DNA of 64,000 nt from UBA1181 sp045226255. Its GTDB lineage: Bacteria > Bacteroidota > Bacteroidia > Bacteroidales > Paludibacteraceae. Below are positions 8,410 through 16,630 of the stretch, piece after piece. The stretch's first letter is position 1. Each line of letters begins with the position of its first letter. Both the position numbers and the translations under genes were made by a program. Location: assembly GCA_045226255.1 (NCBI GenBank), contig JBGVCG010000030.1, positions 1 to 64,000 on the forward strand. The letters are read 5' to 3'. A model generated the notes under the pieces. The model saw only the letters and a program-made list of their open reading frames with translations. It was not told where the DNA came from and did no database searches.

Positions 8410-8774
8410 TCAGAATGGAATATTATGTTCTTTACAATATGCCTCTATCTCCTCGTCTGTTTCAAACACTTTGTCACAGATGGCGATTAGGGAATCACGA
8501 GCGATGTCTGAGTAATCTTTTGATGCAAGAAGCACCTTGGAGAGTTAATAGTCCAAGTGAACCCGCAGACTAGTCCTGCTGCTGTCTTACTCTTGTCGGA
8601 AGCAAGGTCCAACCACTGAGGGACAAACTTCTTGTTAAAGTCACGCCAGTTCTCGTATAGAGAATCCGAAAGATCCTGCATCACCTCGAACTCACTGCCA
8701 ATGAATCCCTCTTGGCGGCACATCTTGGCAAACTTTCCACCCTTGCCCAACATTATGCGATTATACTGTTTCAT
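8410..8774 (-). pseudogene. Broken restriction-associated gene (N-terminus fused out of frame to a short 3' remnant)
   Basis: The open frame 8487-8774 starts MKQYNRIMLGKGGKFAKMCR and reads sensibly to about residue 76 (GLVCGFTWTI), then degenerates. From about 8541 to 8410 a different frame reads KVLLASKDYSDIARDSLIAI and ends CKEHNIPF at a stop at 8410-8412; that frame has a stop codon immediately before it, so the two parts are not joined in frame. The N-terminal part resembles the leader domain of Mrr-like restriction proteins of Bacteroidota, as I recall them. An internal deletion with frame change is the simplest reading. Confidence 0.5.
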
Positions 8775-8923
8775 ATCATTTTTTTCTTTTTATTTCTTAC
8801 GCTCTTCTTGGGGCTTCTTACCTTAGGCTTACCATCGGCTTGCCTTCTCGAACATCTCCCGAGGGTCTCGACTCTGTCTAAACTACGCCGATCCTAGGCC
8901 CTTGCTACGATAGTTTTATGTTA
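8775..8923. other. Purine-rich gap in the restriction operon
   Basis: Read on the minus strand it is rich in AAG/AGA codon-like triplets just before the broken gene, with stop codons in all frames. It could be the decayed end of a Lys-rich coding sequence, but this cannot be supported. Confidence 0.3.
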
Positions 8924-9154
8924 TCATTTTGATTCCTGAGAAAGGAGATATTGTTTGTACTCTCTCACAAAGAGTTCTTTTAAATCAACTTCCAATAGAT
9001 CTGCAATCTTTAATATACATGCAAGGTCTGGTTGTGAAGAGTTTGTACACCACTTGCTAACAGTCGAGGGATTAACACCGAGCTGCTCTGCCAGCCATTT
9101 GCTGGTACGTTTTTTCTCTACGAGAACCAATTTAATTCTGTTTACATCTTCCAT
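8924..9154 (-). CDS. XRE-family regulator of the restriction operon
   Basis: 76 residues from the start at 9154 (MEDVNRIKLVLVEKKRTSKW); the longer frame has no signal for translation and a hydrophobic, atypical N-terminus. The helix-turn-helix is SKWLAEQLGVNPSTVSKWCTN, closing with a dimer helix (LLEVDLKELFV). Small XRE proteins of this size sit upstream of restriction-modification genes as controllers (C-protein-like). It is the first gene of the minus-strand operon and faces the ATPase/TOPRIM pair across 317 bp that contain a long inverted repeat, a likely operator. Confidence 0.8.
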   Translation of the reverse strand: MEDVNRIKLVLVEKKRTSKWLAEQLGVNPSTVSKWCTNSSQPDLACILKIADLLEVDLKELFVREYKQYLLSQESK

Positions 9155-9306
9155 GTTAATGTCGCAAATAAGCCATAAATATAGTGATTTATTTTCATTT
9201 TCTCCACGGATTTGGGAAATAAATGCAGAACAGAACACATTTTTTTGTTTTTCAGCTAAAAACAATGCATTTCACATCAATCCATCTCCTATCCCCAACC
9301 ACACAA

Positions 9307-9330
9307 ATTGTGAACGCGCGTGTTCACAAT
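9307..9330. promoter_or_regulatory. Perfect 9-bp inverted repeat, candidate operator
   Basis: Arms ATTGTGAAC and GTTCACAAT are separated by 6 bp (GCGCGT). It lies in the 317-bp divergent gap between the XRE regulator and the ATPase gene. No T-tract follows on either side, so it is not a terminator. The rest of the gap shows only AT-rich sequence and the promoter at 9459. Confidence 0.55.
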
Positions 9331-9458
9331 CTTGAAGAATTACAGCAACGATTATGTCCGCCGCAACATAGCATATTACAAGCAATTTCACTTGACATTT
9401 GACGGAATCATCAAAAAATAAATTCCCCCTAGAGAGCGGATGATATCACAAAAATGTG

Positions 9459-9466
9459 TACCTTTG
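9459..9466 (+). promoter_or_regulatory. -7 box for the ATPase/TOPRIM-like pair
   Basis: TACCTTTG ends 5 bases before the ATG at 9472, so transcription should begin at or within a base or two of the start codon (near-leaderless). The in-frame ATG at 9454 lies before the box and is therefore unlikely to be used. No good TTG box is seen 20 bp upstream. Confidence 0.5.
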
Positions 9467-9471
9467 CTATT

Positions 9472-10641
9472 ATGAAGCATCTTGTAATTCGTAATCTAGG
9501 TCCACTGAAGGAAGCTGATATCGAGCTGAAGCGCATCAATGTCATTATCGGTCCGCAAAGTTCGGGCAAAAGTTGTGTGCTGAAGACAGCCTGCTACTGC
9601 ACTTGGGTAGAAAAACGTATTGAGTTGACGCAGACGGCTGATTTCTTTGCTAAAGGCAACAATTTCCTTAATGAATTGGAACGCTTTCATAAGTTGAAAG
9701 GCTACATCAAAGACGATACATTTATCAGCTACGAATCCGACTACATGATGTTCTCCTACGACAATGCCACCAAAACATTCCTATTCAATTGGAAGAACGA
9801 CCGATGGAATTATCGTCGATCAAAAGTAACATATATCCCGGCAGAGCGCAATCTGGTCGCCGCAATTCCCAACTGGTTTGAGGTGAAGTTCGCAGATGAT
9901 AACATCCGTGATTTTATGGCCGATTGGGAAACCGCACGTCAGTCCACAACCCATAACTTGCCTGTATTAAACCTTGGTGTGTTATATCACTACGACGCCA
10001 ACACAAAATCCGACAAAGTGCAGACAGCCGATGGCGTAACTCTCGATTTCACAAACACTTCGAGTGGACTCCAGTCGTTGATTCCAATGTTTGTACATTT
10101 GAATTATTTATCAACTGTTCAGATTGGGAAAAGTGCGAATTCAAGCGTTACTGGAAGCAAAGAAATAAATGACTTGGACAAAATAGTCTATGATTATTTC
10201 TGCCCATTGCTTGGGAAAAAAGTTGTCGAAGATGTTGGGAAAATGCGTTCTTTTGTGTTGGAAATAAATGGGGAGGTGTATTCTTTGCAAAAATCAGACA
10301 TAAAAAAGATGGAAGATATCATTTCGCAATATGTTGTCACTGATCATTGCGACATCTTCCTCGAAGAACCCGAGGCCAATCTTTTCCCTCCAACACAGTC
10401 TAGCGTTGTAGAGTGGTTGCTTGCCATGACAACAGGTGAACAATCCAACAATCTATTTGTCGCCACCCATAGCCCATATATACTAAACTCGTTTTTGGAG
10501 AAAAAAAATATCCCTATGACTCTTTTATATACGAGAGTGTCGGATGGTCAAATGGTAATAAGGACCGCAACAGAGGAAGACATCCAAGGCATATACGATT
10601 TTGGTGTGGATGCCTTCTTTAATATAGAATCACTGGGATGA
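9472..10641 (+). CDS. ABC/OLD-type AAA ATPase
   Basis: 389 residues. It starts MKHLVIRNLGPLKEADIELK, the usual beta-sheet entry of SMC/OLD-like ATPases, followed by Walker A GPQSSGKS (about 27-34). Further motifs: signature-like TSSGLQSLIP (about 195-205), Walker B DIFLEEPEANLFPP (about 295-308) and H-loop VATHSPYIL (about 332-340). The layout is that of ATPases of OLD, AbiL and PARIS-type defence systems, which sense infection and control a nuclease or toxin. The next gene starts 4 bp downstream and looks like the TOPRIM partner. It is divergent from the restriction operon. Confidence 0.8.
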   Translation: MKHLVIRNLGPLKEADIELKRINVIIGPQSSGKSCVLKTACYCTWVEKRIELTQTADFFAKGNNFLNELERFHKLKGYIKDDTFISYESDYMMFSYDNATKTFLFNWKNDRWNYRRSKVTYIPAERNLVAAIPNWFEVKFADDNIRDFMADWETARQSTTHNLPVLNLGVLYHYDANTKSDKVQTADGVTLDFTNTSSGLQSLIPMFVHLNYLSTVQIGKSANSSVTGSKEINDLDKIVYDYFCPLLGKKVVEDVGKMRSFVLEINGEVYSLQKSDIKKMEDIISQYVVTDHCDIFLEEPEANLFPPTQSSVVEWLLAMTTGEQSNNLFVATHSPYILNSFLEKKNIPMTLLYTRVSDGQMVIRTATEEDIQGIYDFGVDAFFNIESLG

Positions 10642-10645
10642 TCGT

Positions 10646-11182
10646 ATGGAGAAGAGAGATTGGCACATCGTACCTGAATGTTACATCGATACAAACCTTG
10701 TCGAATTTCTACTCGCATCCCATAGCGTGAACCATCAAAAGGGCTGTAATAATGTAGCCAAAATGATGATGGAGTCGAGTCTGAAAGATCAATTCTCTAT
10801 TGGCGTTATCGACAACGACAAACGACAACATTCATACGTGAGCATGTTTGATGAGATTGCACATTCAAAGCATATTTCATTACTGAAACATCGTGAACGT
10901 CCTCATTACCTTGTGCGAATCACGCCTGCGATGGACCAGTTTATTATGGATTGCGCCACAGAGCAAAACATCAATTTGCAAGACTATGATTTGCCCTCTA
11001 AATTGGAAGAATTTACGAAGGTTACAAAGGATGTAAACGTAAAAAGCGATCGCCGGTTCAAATCTCTTTTCAAGGCACTTGATAGCTCTAAGGAGATGAT
11101 ATTGCTCCGCTCTGTGTTAAACTACCTGAACAACCATCAATATCAATGCAATATTGTAGAGCTTCAGAAATTATTCGAATAA
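10646..11182 (+). CDS. Small TOPRIM-like partner of the ATPase
   Basis: 178 residues. Near the N-terminus IVPECYIDTNLVEFLL (Glu11, Asp15) and, about 40 residues later, FSIGVIDNDKRQ (Asp56, Asp58) follow the TOPRIM layout: strand-Glu, helix, then strand-DxD. The segment between (GCNNVAKMMMESSL) has the glycine turn and helix usual there. TOPRIM domains in OLD-like systems cut DNA or RNA with metal ions. The remainder (about 100 residues) is helical and unrecognised. In single-chain OLD proteins the ATPase and TOPRIM are fused; here they are split, as in PARIS or AbiL, but the partner is smaller than those I know. The assignment rests on motif spacing only. Confidence 0.55.
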   Translation: MEKRDWHIVPECYIDTNLVEFLLASHSVNHQKGCNNVAKMMMESSLKDQFSIGVIDNDKRQHSYVSMFDEIAHSKHISLLKHRERPHYLVRITPAMDQFIMDCATEQNINLQDYDLPSKLEEFTKVTKDVNVKSDRRFKSLFKALDSSKEMILLRSVLNYLNNHQYQCNIVELQKLFE

Positions 11183-11191
11183 ACCCTCCCA

Positions 11192-12235
11192 TCACTTCCC
11201 ACTTTCCGAACTAACACCATTGGTGGTTGATTCCTTGGCTTCCCGCAGTTTCTTTTTAAGCGATGGACTATAGATGACGCGATATCCTTTAGGGGTGTTG
11301 GGTGATGACAGAATGAAATAGGCCATCAGAGATTTCTCCTTCTCCAATAGACGAAGTGCTTGCTTTGATCCCATAACCATGAATGCTGTGGCGTATGCAT
11401 CTGCGGTCATGCAGTCTGTTGCGATCACCGTACTCGATAGTATGTCTTGCTGCACAGGGTAGCCTGTGTGCGGATCTATTGTGTGGGCATACTTTTTCCC
11501 GTCTTTGTAGTAGAACTTGCGATAATTGCCACTCGTCGCCACACCGCCTTGGGTGAGTAATAGCACATCTTGCGGTTCCCTATTGATGGAGAGAGAATCT
11601 TCTTCTGGCGTGTTGATGCCAATGTGCCATGGCTTACCTTTCGGATTATATCCATGAAGGGTAACCTCGCCTCCAATCTCAACCATGTAGTTGGTAATCC
11701 CCTTTTTTGCCAGCCATTTTCCGACAACATCGCAAGCGTAACCTTTGGCAATGCTTGATGCATCGAGAATAATCCGATTGTCCCCCTTCTTTAATTGTCC
11801 ATCTTTGCCAATTTTTATTTTTTCATATCCCACAAAACTGAGTATGCTATCCACCATGGACTTCGTGACATTTTCACTGTGCTTATAACCAAAGCCCCAC
11901 AAGTTCACCAAAGGGGCAACTGTCATATCAAAGGCTCCATCAGTTTCCTTGGAGATTACCATGCCACGATCCAATACTGTTCGCACGTGCTGATTCATGC
12001 GGACAGAAGTGTCATTGTTGTTGATTTGAGACAGAATGGATTCTTTGTTAAACATTGACAGTGAATTATCTATCTCTTGAAAAAGACCTTTGATGCTATC
12101 ATGATAGTTCTCTTTGCCTTGATAGGTTATGTGGTATGAGGTATGAAAAGCTTCTCCTTCTATAAAAACATAGTTCTGGGCATCCGAAGAGACCCAGAAC
12201 AATAAAAAACAAGTTAGTATGGCTAAACGATTCAT
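11192..12235 (-). CDS. apbE: FAD:protein FMN transferase ApbE
   Basis: 347 residues with an N-terminal signal peptide (FLLFWVSSDAQ). ApbE hallmarks are present: MFNKESILSQIN (about 60), the FAD-binding GGEVTLHG, GGVATSGNYRKFY and HTIDPHTGYPV, and the metal site DCMTADAYATAFMVMG. The enzyme moves FMN from FAD onto a Thr/Ser of periplasmic flavoproteins. It overlaps the stop of the Tp47-like gene by one base (TAATG), so the two are coupled. No flavinylation motif was found in its two operon partners; the best candidate substrate in the window is the FMN-binding protein at 44728. Confidence 0.93.
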   Translation of the reverse strand: MNRLAILTCFLLFWVSSDAQNYVFIEGEAFHTSYHITYQGKENYHDSIKGLFQEIDNSLSMFNKESILSQINNNDTSVRMNQHVRTVLDRGMVISKETDGAFDMTVAPLVNLWGFGYKHSENVTKSMVDSILSFVGYEKIKIGKDGQLKKGDNRIILDASSIAKGYACDVVGKWLAKKGITNYMVEIGGEVTLHGYNPKGKPWHIGINTPEEDSLSINREPQDVLLLTQGGVATSGNYRKFYYKDGKKYAHTIDPHTGYPVQQDILSSTVIATDCMTADAYATAFMVMGSKQALRLLEKEKSLMAYFILSSPNTPKGYRVIYSPSLKKKLREAKESTTNGVSSESGK

Positions 12236-13971
12236 TACTTGGCTGTATTTTCTTGCACGAAGAGTTTTATCGCTTTTTCACATTGCTCGTCATCGTTTTC
12301 CAATACACCTGCCGCTAACCAGTAGGCATATTTTCCTGTGCAATAATCTGATGCGCCCTCCTTGCTACTACCATAGCGGAATTCGATGTGGTAAGTGTCG
12401 GTTGGATTATCCGAGCGGAAGAAGAAATAAGCGAACTCGTCATCGTTGTCATCATCGCTTTTGTAGTAATGGAAGTCGTTGACCGCATCATAACCTACAT
12501 TCGAATAGGTATGGGAGAATACTTCGTTGTCCTCCGCATCGATTCCCTTTATCCGTCTTCCTTCGAACACGAATTTGGAAACGCCTTGTAAGAAGTGACA
12601 GTTAAACTGCATGTTCTCTGAGAACCCATTAGAGCAATCTCCATACTTTGCCGTAGCCGCAGCTCCTGTCACCTCTCCCAACATTGAATTTTTCATATAT
12701 GTTACAGTGGCTTCTGCACCCGCAGTGTCACCTGTGCCTTTTATGCATTCGTTGATCCAAAGGCTGTCCCATTTCGCATTGATCGCACCATCATTGCCAA
12801 AGAATTCCACGAATGTTCCTGCGATTTTCTCTTGCAACTCGGTAGCTTTACCCTCTTCGGAGATAGTGATGGATGAGGTTATCGATATGTATTTATCGCT
12901 GTTGAAGGTTACGGAGAAAGAGGTGCCTGATTCCACCTCGCCGTTGATGGTAAGGAATCCATCTGTGTAACTATAATCCTCCTCACCTAATGTTTGAGCG
13001 GAGCGTCCGGATCCTTTTTTCACGCTGGCAAGCGTATAGTTGGCATCTGATGGAATATTGTTGAAAACAATTGCCACGATTGGATTCGTGCCGGCGGGAG
13101 AAGCCCCCAAACTGAGTGATGCGGAATTTTGCCGTTTCACGTAAAGTTTGCAGTCTATGGATACATTGTCCATTCCCTTGAGCAGGTAAGTGATGTTGGT
13201 AATGGTCTTTCCTTGTAACCCTGCCGTATGTGTGTAGGCTGGACGGTTGCCATGAGGCTCAACGAACTCCTTCACACAGAATGCCATTTCCATTGTGTTT
13301 AGCCACAAGTTGTTCAAAGGTGTTAGCGCATATTTATGTCCGTTGCTGGTGCTGATAATCGCACCTTGTAATTTGGCGGAAGGAATGTCGTCTCGTGTGA
13401 TCTCTCCACTTAATGAAATACCATAGTTTCCCCAAGTGAAAGTTCCTGCGTTAAGTGAGACGGTCACCCCATTCTTTGAAACGGGTTTGCTATTATAGGC
13501 ACTGAAGGAACCATCTTCATTCAACAATTTGTATTCGGAAAACGTGCTGTCCTCTACAAATGTGAAACGTTTCTTTTCTTCGGAAGACAATTGCTTATAT
13601 ATTTTTTGCGGGATGGCCACGCTCACATCTTTTACGCCTAAAATTTGTTTCCCGTCTTCAGAAGATAAGCAGGCTGTAAACCTAGAAGCTTTTCCACTTG
13701 TGGCAGATGTGAAGACATCCACACCATCCGCTTCAAGGGATTCTGCGTCTTGGTATAATTCTCCGGCGTAGAATTCGCTCCATGTCATATCGGTTGTGGC
13801 AAAATGAAGAGTATCCGATTGTTGGATAGGATTGAACTCAATGTTTTTGACAGAGTCTTTTTCATAAGATACTTTAGAGCCGTCTTTGAAATTTACAGTA
13901 ACGTTTTGGGCTTGCACCTGTGCGCCTATGAGACCACAGACTGCTAGTGTTATAATTTTATTCATACTCAA
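12235..13971 (-). CDS. Secreted Tp47-like (penicillin-binding Tp47 domain C) protein
   Basis: 578 residues with a signal peptide (about 1-22, GLIGAQVQA). The region MTWSEFYAGELY (about 62) onward, with Gly/Ser-rich beta strands, a GKASRF segment and LNNLWLNTMEMAF, matches Bacteroidales proteins annotated with Tp47 domain C, an immunoglobulin-like domain also found in Treponema Tp47. The C-terminal third is a further beta-rich domain. It is exported to the envelope; the function is unknown, though such proteins often lie in metal or haem uptake loci. It is the middle gene of the operon secreted protein - Tp47-like - ApbE, under a promoter shared in style with the ECF/TonB cluster. Confidence 0.65.
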   Translation of the reverse strand: MSMNKIITLAVCGLIGAQVQAQNVTVNFKDGSKVSYEKDSVKNIEFNPIQQSDTLHFATTDMTWSEFYAGELYQDAESLEADGVDVFTSATSGKASRFTACLSSEDGKQILGVKDVSVAIPQKIYKQLSSEEKKRFTFVEDSTFSEYKLLNEDGSFSAYNSKPVSKNGVTVSLNAGTFTWGNYGISLSGEITRDDIPSAKLQGAIISTSNGHKYALTPLNNLWLNTMEMAFCVKEFVEPHGNRPAYTHTAGLQGKTITNITYLLKGMDNVSIDCKLYVKRQNSASLSLGASPAGTNPIVAIVFNNIPSDANYTLASVKKGSGRSAQTLGEEDYSYTDGFLTINGEVESGTSFSVTFNSDKYISITSSITISEEGKATELQEKIAGTFVEFFGNDGAINAKWDSLWINECIKGTGDTAGAEATVTYMKNSMLGEVTGAAATAKYGDCSNGFSENMQFNCHFLQGVSKFVFEGRRIKGIDAEDNEVFSHTYSNVGYDAVNDFHYYKSDDDNDDEFAYFFFRSDNPTDTYHIEFRYGSSKEGASDYCTGKYAYWLAAGVLENDDEQCEKAIKLFVQENTAK

Positions 13972-14015
13972 ATTTATTTCGTTGAATTGTGGCTATTAAT
14001 TGTATATTAAGTTTG

Positions 14016-14498
14016 TTATTTGTCTTTTTTCGAGGAGATTACCTTGAACGTTTTAGTTGCAGTCTTGACTAAGAACACCTTTACACGGTTTGTGTCAAAT
14101 AAAATTTCAGCGCTTCCGACGTCGTTGGCTTTCCCTTGTGTGATGATCTGCCCGTTGATGTTATAAATGTAAATTTCTTCGCCTGGTTTTAAACCTCGTG
14201 CTTGTACTCCGCCATTGAAGGAAAACACTTCGCCATCGGATTTCACGTCGTTGATATCCGTTTCGTCTTTTCCATAAGAGAAAGATAAGTATTGGTCAAT
14301 TGGATAGAATACTTTTTGGTCGTCTGTGTGGAGTATAACAGATTGACCCGAAAAAGAGACATCAGGATGGGAAGAAAGCAAGAAAGTCGTTGTTTCCCCA
14401 TTGGCATTTGATACGATTAGTGTCTCCGAGGCCCACAATTGACTCGATGTGCAAAGCATCGCCGCAGCGAGAAAATGCGAAAAATGGTTATGCTTCAT
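14016..14498 (-). CDS. Secreted protein with C-terminal sorting-like domain
   Basis: 160 residues from MKHNHFSHFLAAAMLCTSSQ with a signal peptide. The start at 14498 is preferred because the -7 box (14523-14530) lies between it and the longer ATG. The C-terminal 70 residues (GLKPGEEIYIYNINGQIITQ, then RVKVFLVKTATKTFKVISSK) resemble the beta-sandwich sorting domain of type IX secretion cargo or its non-T9SS homologues. First gene of the operon leading to ApbE. The role is unknown. Confidence 0.6.
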   Translation of the reverse strand: MKHNHFSHFLAAAMLCTSSQLWASETLIVSNANGETTTFLLSSHPDVSFSGQSVILHTDDQKVFYPIDQYLSFSYGKDETDINDVKSDGEVFSFNGGVQARGLKPGEEIYIYNINGQIITQGKANDVGSAEILFDTNRVKVFLVKTATKTFKVISSKKDK

Positions 14499-14522
14499 AT
14501 TGTCAAAATTTAAAATTCGTGA

Positions 14523-14566
14523 CAAAGGTAGAGGGATTGGAACGATGAAAAAATCCCATATAATGG
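14523..14566 (-). promoter_or_regulatory. Promoter with shared AATCCC element (site 2)
   Basis: TACCTTTG (14523-14530, minus strand) is the -7 box of the ApbE operon. On the plus strand AATCCCATATAATGG starts at 14552, 22 bases beyond the box, as at site 1. A second half-site TATAGCTATT lies at 14584-14593. Confidence 0.55.
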
Positions 14567-14605
14567 CTATTAGATGAGGGTGATATAGCTATTGTAAAGG
14601 ATTCT

Positions 14606-15829
14606 TTAAAAACTATACTTCACCTTTCCCCATACCTCCGAATTGTCCTTGTAGAGGGCGAACATTCCCGCATCGGCACGGAACCAGTCGTAGCCTAATG
14701 TGACGGAGATGTCGTCGGTGAGTTGGTAATCTGCATTGAAACGAATGAAGAAGGCCCCGTTGTTTGCACAGTCGATTCGTCCAAAGGCGCCAAGCTTCAT
14801 CGTATTCCGCAACAGAGCCTTGCTGATATTGACGGTTGCCATACCCGTGTTATGGTAGTCGGACAACTTATCATCCCCCAAAATATGGGTATGGCAGTAT
14901 TGCAGCATGAGCGTCCAATCATTGCCTGGATACCAATCCATGCCAATCAGTGAGACGAGGTCGTTTTCACGTTTGGCGGCTCCCATATAATTCTTTGGAG
15001 TGTGTAGCATATCCAAATAGGCGGCAGCTTCCGCTCGAATCACAAAATTGCCAACGGAGGCGGAAAGGTCAGCACCCAACATCGTCATCCTTCCATAATA
15101 GGCATCCACCGATATGAAACCCTCTGGCGTGATACCCGCCAAACTAAATGCGGGCGTCTTATTGTATGTGCGTAGGGCGCAAAAAGAAAAGTCCACACCG
15201 CTCAGATAGGCGGAGAAACGGGCACCATACTCGCTATGTGAGATTCTTTTCGATGGAGTGTGATGGTTCATCTCGCAACTCATTCCATTAAGTGATATGC
15301 CCCATGGATTTTTAGGATCAGTGGGTAGCTCGTAGTATTCTGGTACGGGGACAAAGATGACTTCCGTTTTCACGTTCACCCCTCCATAACTCAGACGAAG
15401 AGCATTGACGGGAATGCGTATGTCGTCGTAATCCTGCGCAAGGAATTCAGTGTAGTCCATGGGTGAGATGATGTCGGTGACTTGCAAGCCATCCGCCACC
15501 CCCCACGTGACAATCTGCCTTCCAACCTTAAGCCCCCACTTCTTGTGGCTATGTTCCAAGAACGCTTCCCTCAGGGAGAAACCCGATTGAGCAACAACGA
15601 TAGGGTTATATACCGCATTGAGCGACACGAAACCAGACGAACTTCCCTTCTCCAGACCCGCCTCAAAGCGAGCGCGTGTACGACTCGACATATAGTCGTG
15701 GTCGTCACTCGCACGCATGGCATGGTAGGTGTCAATGAAACCTTTGTAATTGAATTTCAGTTTATTGTTATCCTCCTGTGCCCAAAGGAGAGCGGGGAGA
15801 AAAATCAGTAGCAATAACGTTTTTCTCAT
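14606..15829 (-). CDS. Outer-membrane beta-barrel, DUF1302-like
   Basis: 407 residues with a signal peptide (LLLIFLPALLWAQ) and many amphipathic beta strands, ending in Phe (KVKYSF) as outer-membrane proteins do. LKVGRQIVTWGVADGLQVTD is typical of DUF1302-type barrels, which occur with MMPL/RND exporters and LolA-like carriers. It starts 6 bp after the LolA-like gene and would be the outer-membrane part of the export route. Confidence 0.75.
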   Translation of the reverse strand: MRKTLLLLIFLPALLWAQEDNNKLKFNYKGFIDTYHAMRASDDHDYMSSRTRARFEAGLEKGSSSGFVSLNAVYNPIVVAQSGFSLREAFLEHSHKKWGLKVGRQIVTWGVADGLQVTDIISPMDYTEFLAQDYDDIRIPVNALRLSYGGVNVKTEVIFVPVPEYYELPTDPKNPWGISLNGMSCEMNHHTPSKRISHSEYGARFSAYLSGVDFSFCALRTYNKTPAFSLAGITPEGFISVDAYYGRMTMLGADLSASVGNFVIRAEAAAYLDMLHTPKNYMGAAKRENDLVSLIGMDWYPGNDWTLMLQYCHTHILGDDKLSDYHNTGMATVNISKALLRNTMKLGAFGRIDCANNGAFFIRFNADYQLTDDISVTLGYDWFRADAGMFALYKDNSEVWGKVKYSF

Positions 15830-15835
15830 GACTGC

Positions 15836-16609
15836 TTATAATCCCTTTTCGAGTTGTGAGACAGTGAAGATATTATCACCTGTAGGCTGATCGTATTGAT
15901 AATTTTTGAATCTCAGATCCGTCTCATGCTTGGTCTGCACATTTTTCATGTTCATGTGCCCGATGGTCCAATATCCGTCCACTTGCTTAACATCATCCGC
16001 AATCAGTTGTCGGTGCAGTTTCTCCAATTTATCATAGTACTCCACCTTCACAGGAATCAGGCAATCCTGACGTATCCAAGAGAGCCGTTTGGTATAGATG
16101 TCGCCCGATTTCTTAGGCACCGATTGCAGCACCCAACATTTGTGTCCATCCAAGGTCTCCTCTCGCAACAATGTGTGGGTATCCTCGTCCAGGTTACGGC
16201 GTCCCATATCATCGTAAGTGAAATCGGTTCCCATAAAGTAATCGGTTTTCGAAGAGGAGCCACTGATGCGGCGTGTCTTCTTCATGGCCGGCAGATAGAG
16301 CCATTTATCGTCGTCTTTATTGGCTTGGTCATAGTCCCACGTGAGGAATCCAGTCCCCTTCACATCCCCGGGATAGAGAAAGAACATGATCGTTTTACGG
16401 TCTTGCCCGTAATCCTTGGAATAGGATTTGAGCTCTCGCACGCGTTTGCTTCCGTTCTTGTTGATGAGGGTAAGGCTCATCTCGCAGTAGCGTGTGTCGC
16501 CATCCGGACGGTTATGTACTTTTTCTGCCACTTCTAATCCTGTTAATGTTTGTGCCATGATCGTTGCCGTAGCGAGCAGTCCGACCATCGTTGAAATCAT
16601 CTTTTTCAT
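15836..16609 (-). CDS. LolA-like outer-membrane lipoprotein-sorting protein
   Basis: 257 residues, signal peptide about 1-19. GLEVAEKVHNRPDGDTRY, MFFLYPGDVKGTGFLTWDYD, then DDKWLYLPAMKKTRRISGSS and a Phe/Tyr-rich half-barrel are characteristic of the 'outer membrane lipoprotein-sorting protein' family that accompanies MMPL exporters. It probably shuttles a hydrophobic molecule across the periplasm between the RND pump and the barrel. It lies 21 bp after the pump gene. Confidence 0.85.
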   Translation of the reverse strand: MKKMISTMVGLLATATIMAQTLTGLEVAEKVHNRPDGDTRYCEMSLTLINKNGSKRVRELKSYSKDYGQDRKTIMFFLYPGDVKGTGFLTWDYDQANKDDDKWLYLPAMKKTRRISGSSSKTDYFMGTDFTYDDMGRRNLDEDTHTLLREETLDGHKCWVLQSVPKKSGDIYTKRLSWIRQDCLIPVKVEYYDKLEKLHRQLIADDVKQVDGYWTIGHMNMKNVQTKHETDLRFKNYQYDQPTGDNIFTVSQLEKGL

Positions 16610-16630
16610 ATCGTCAGAGTTTTTAATTTG

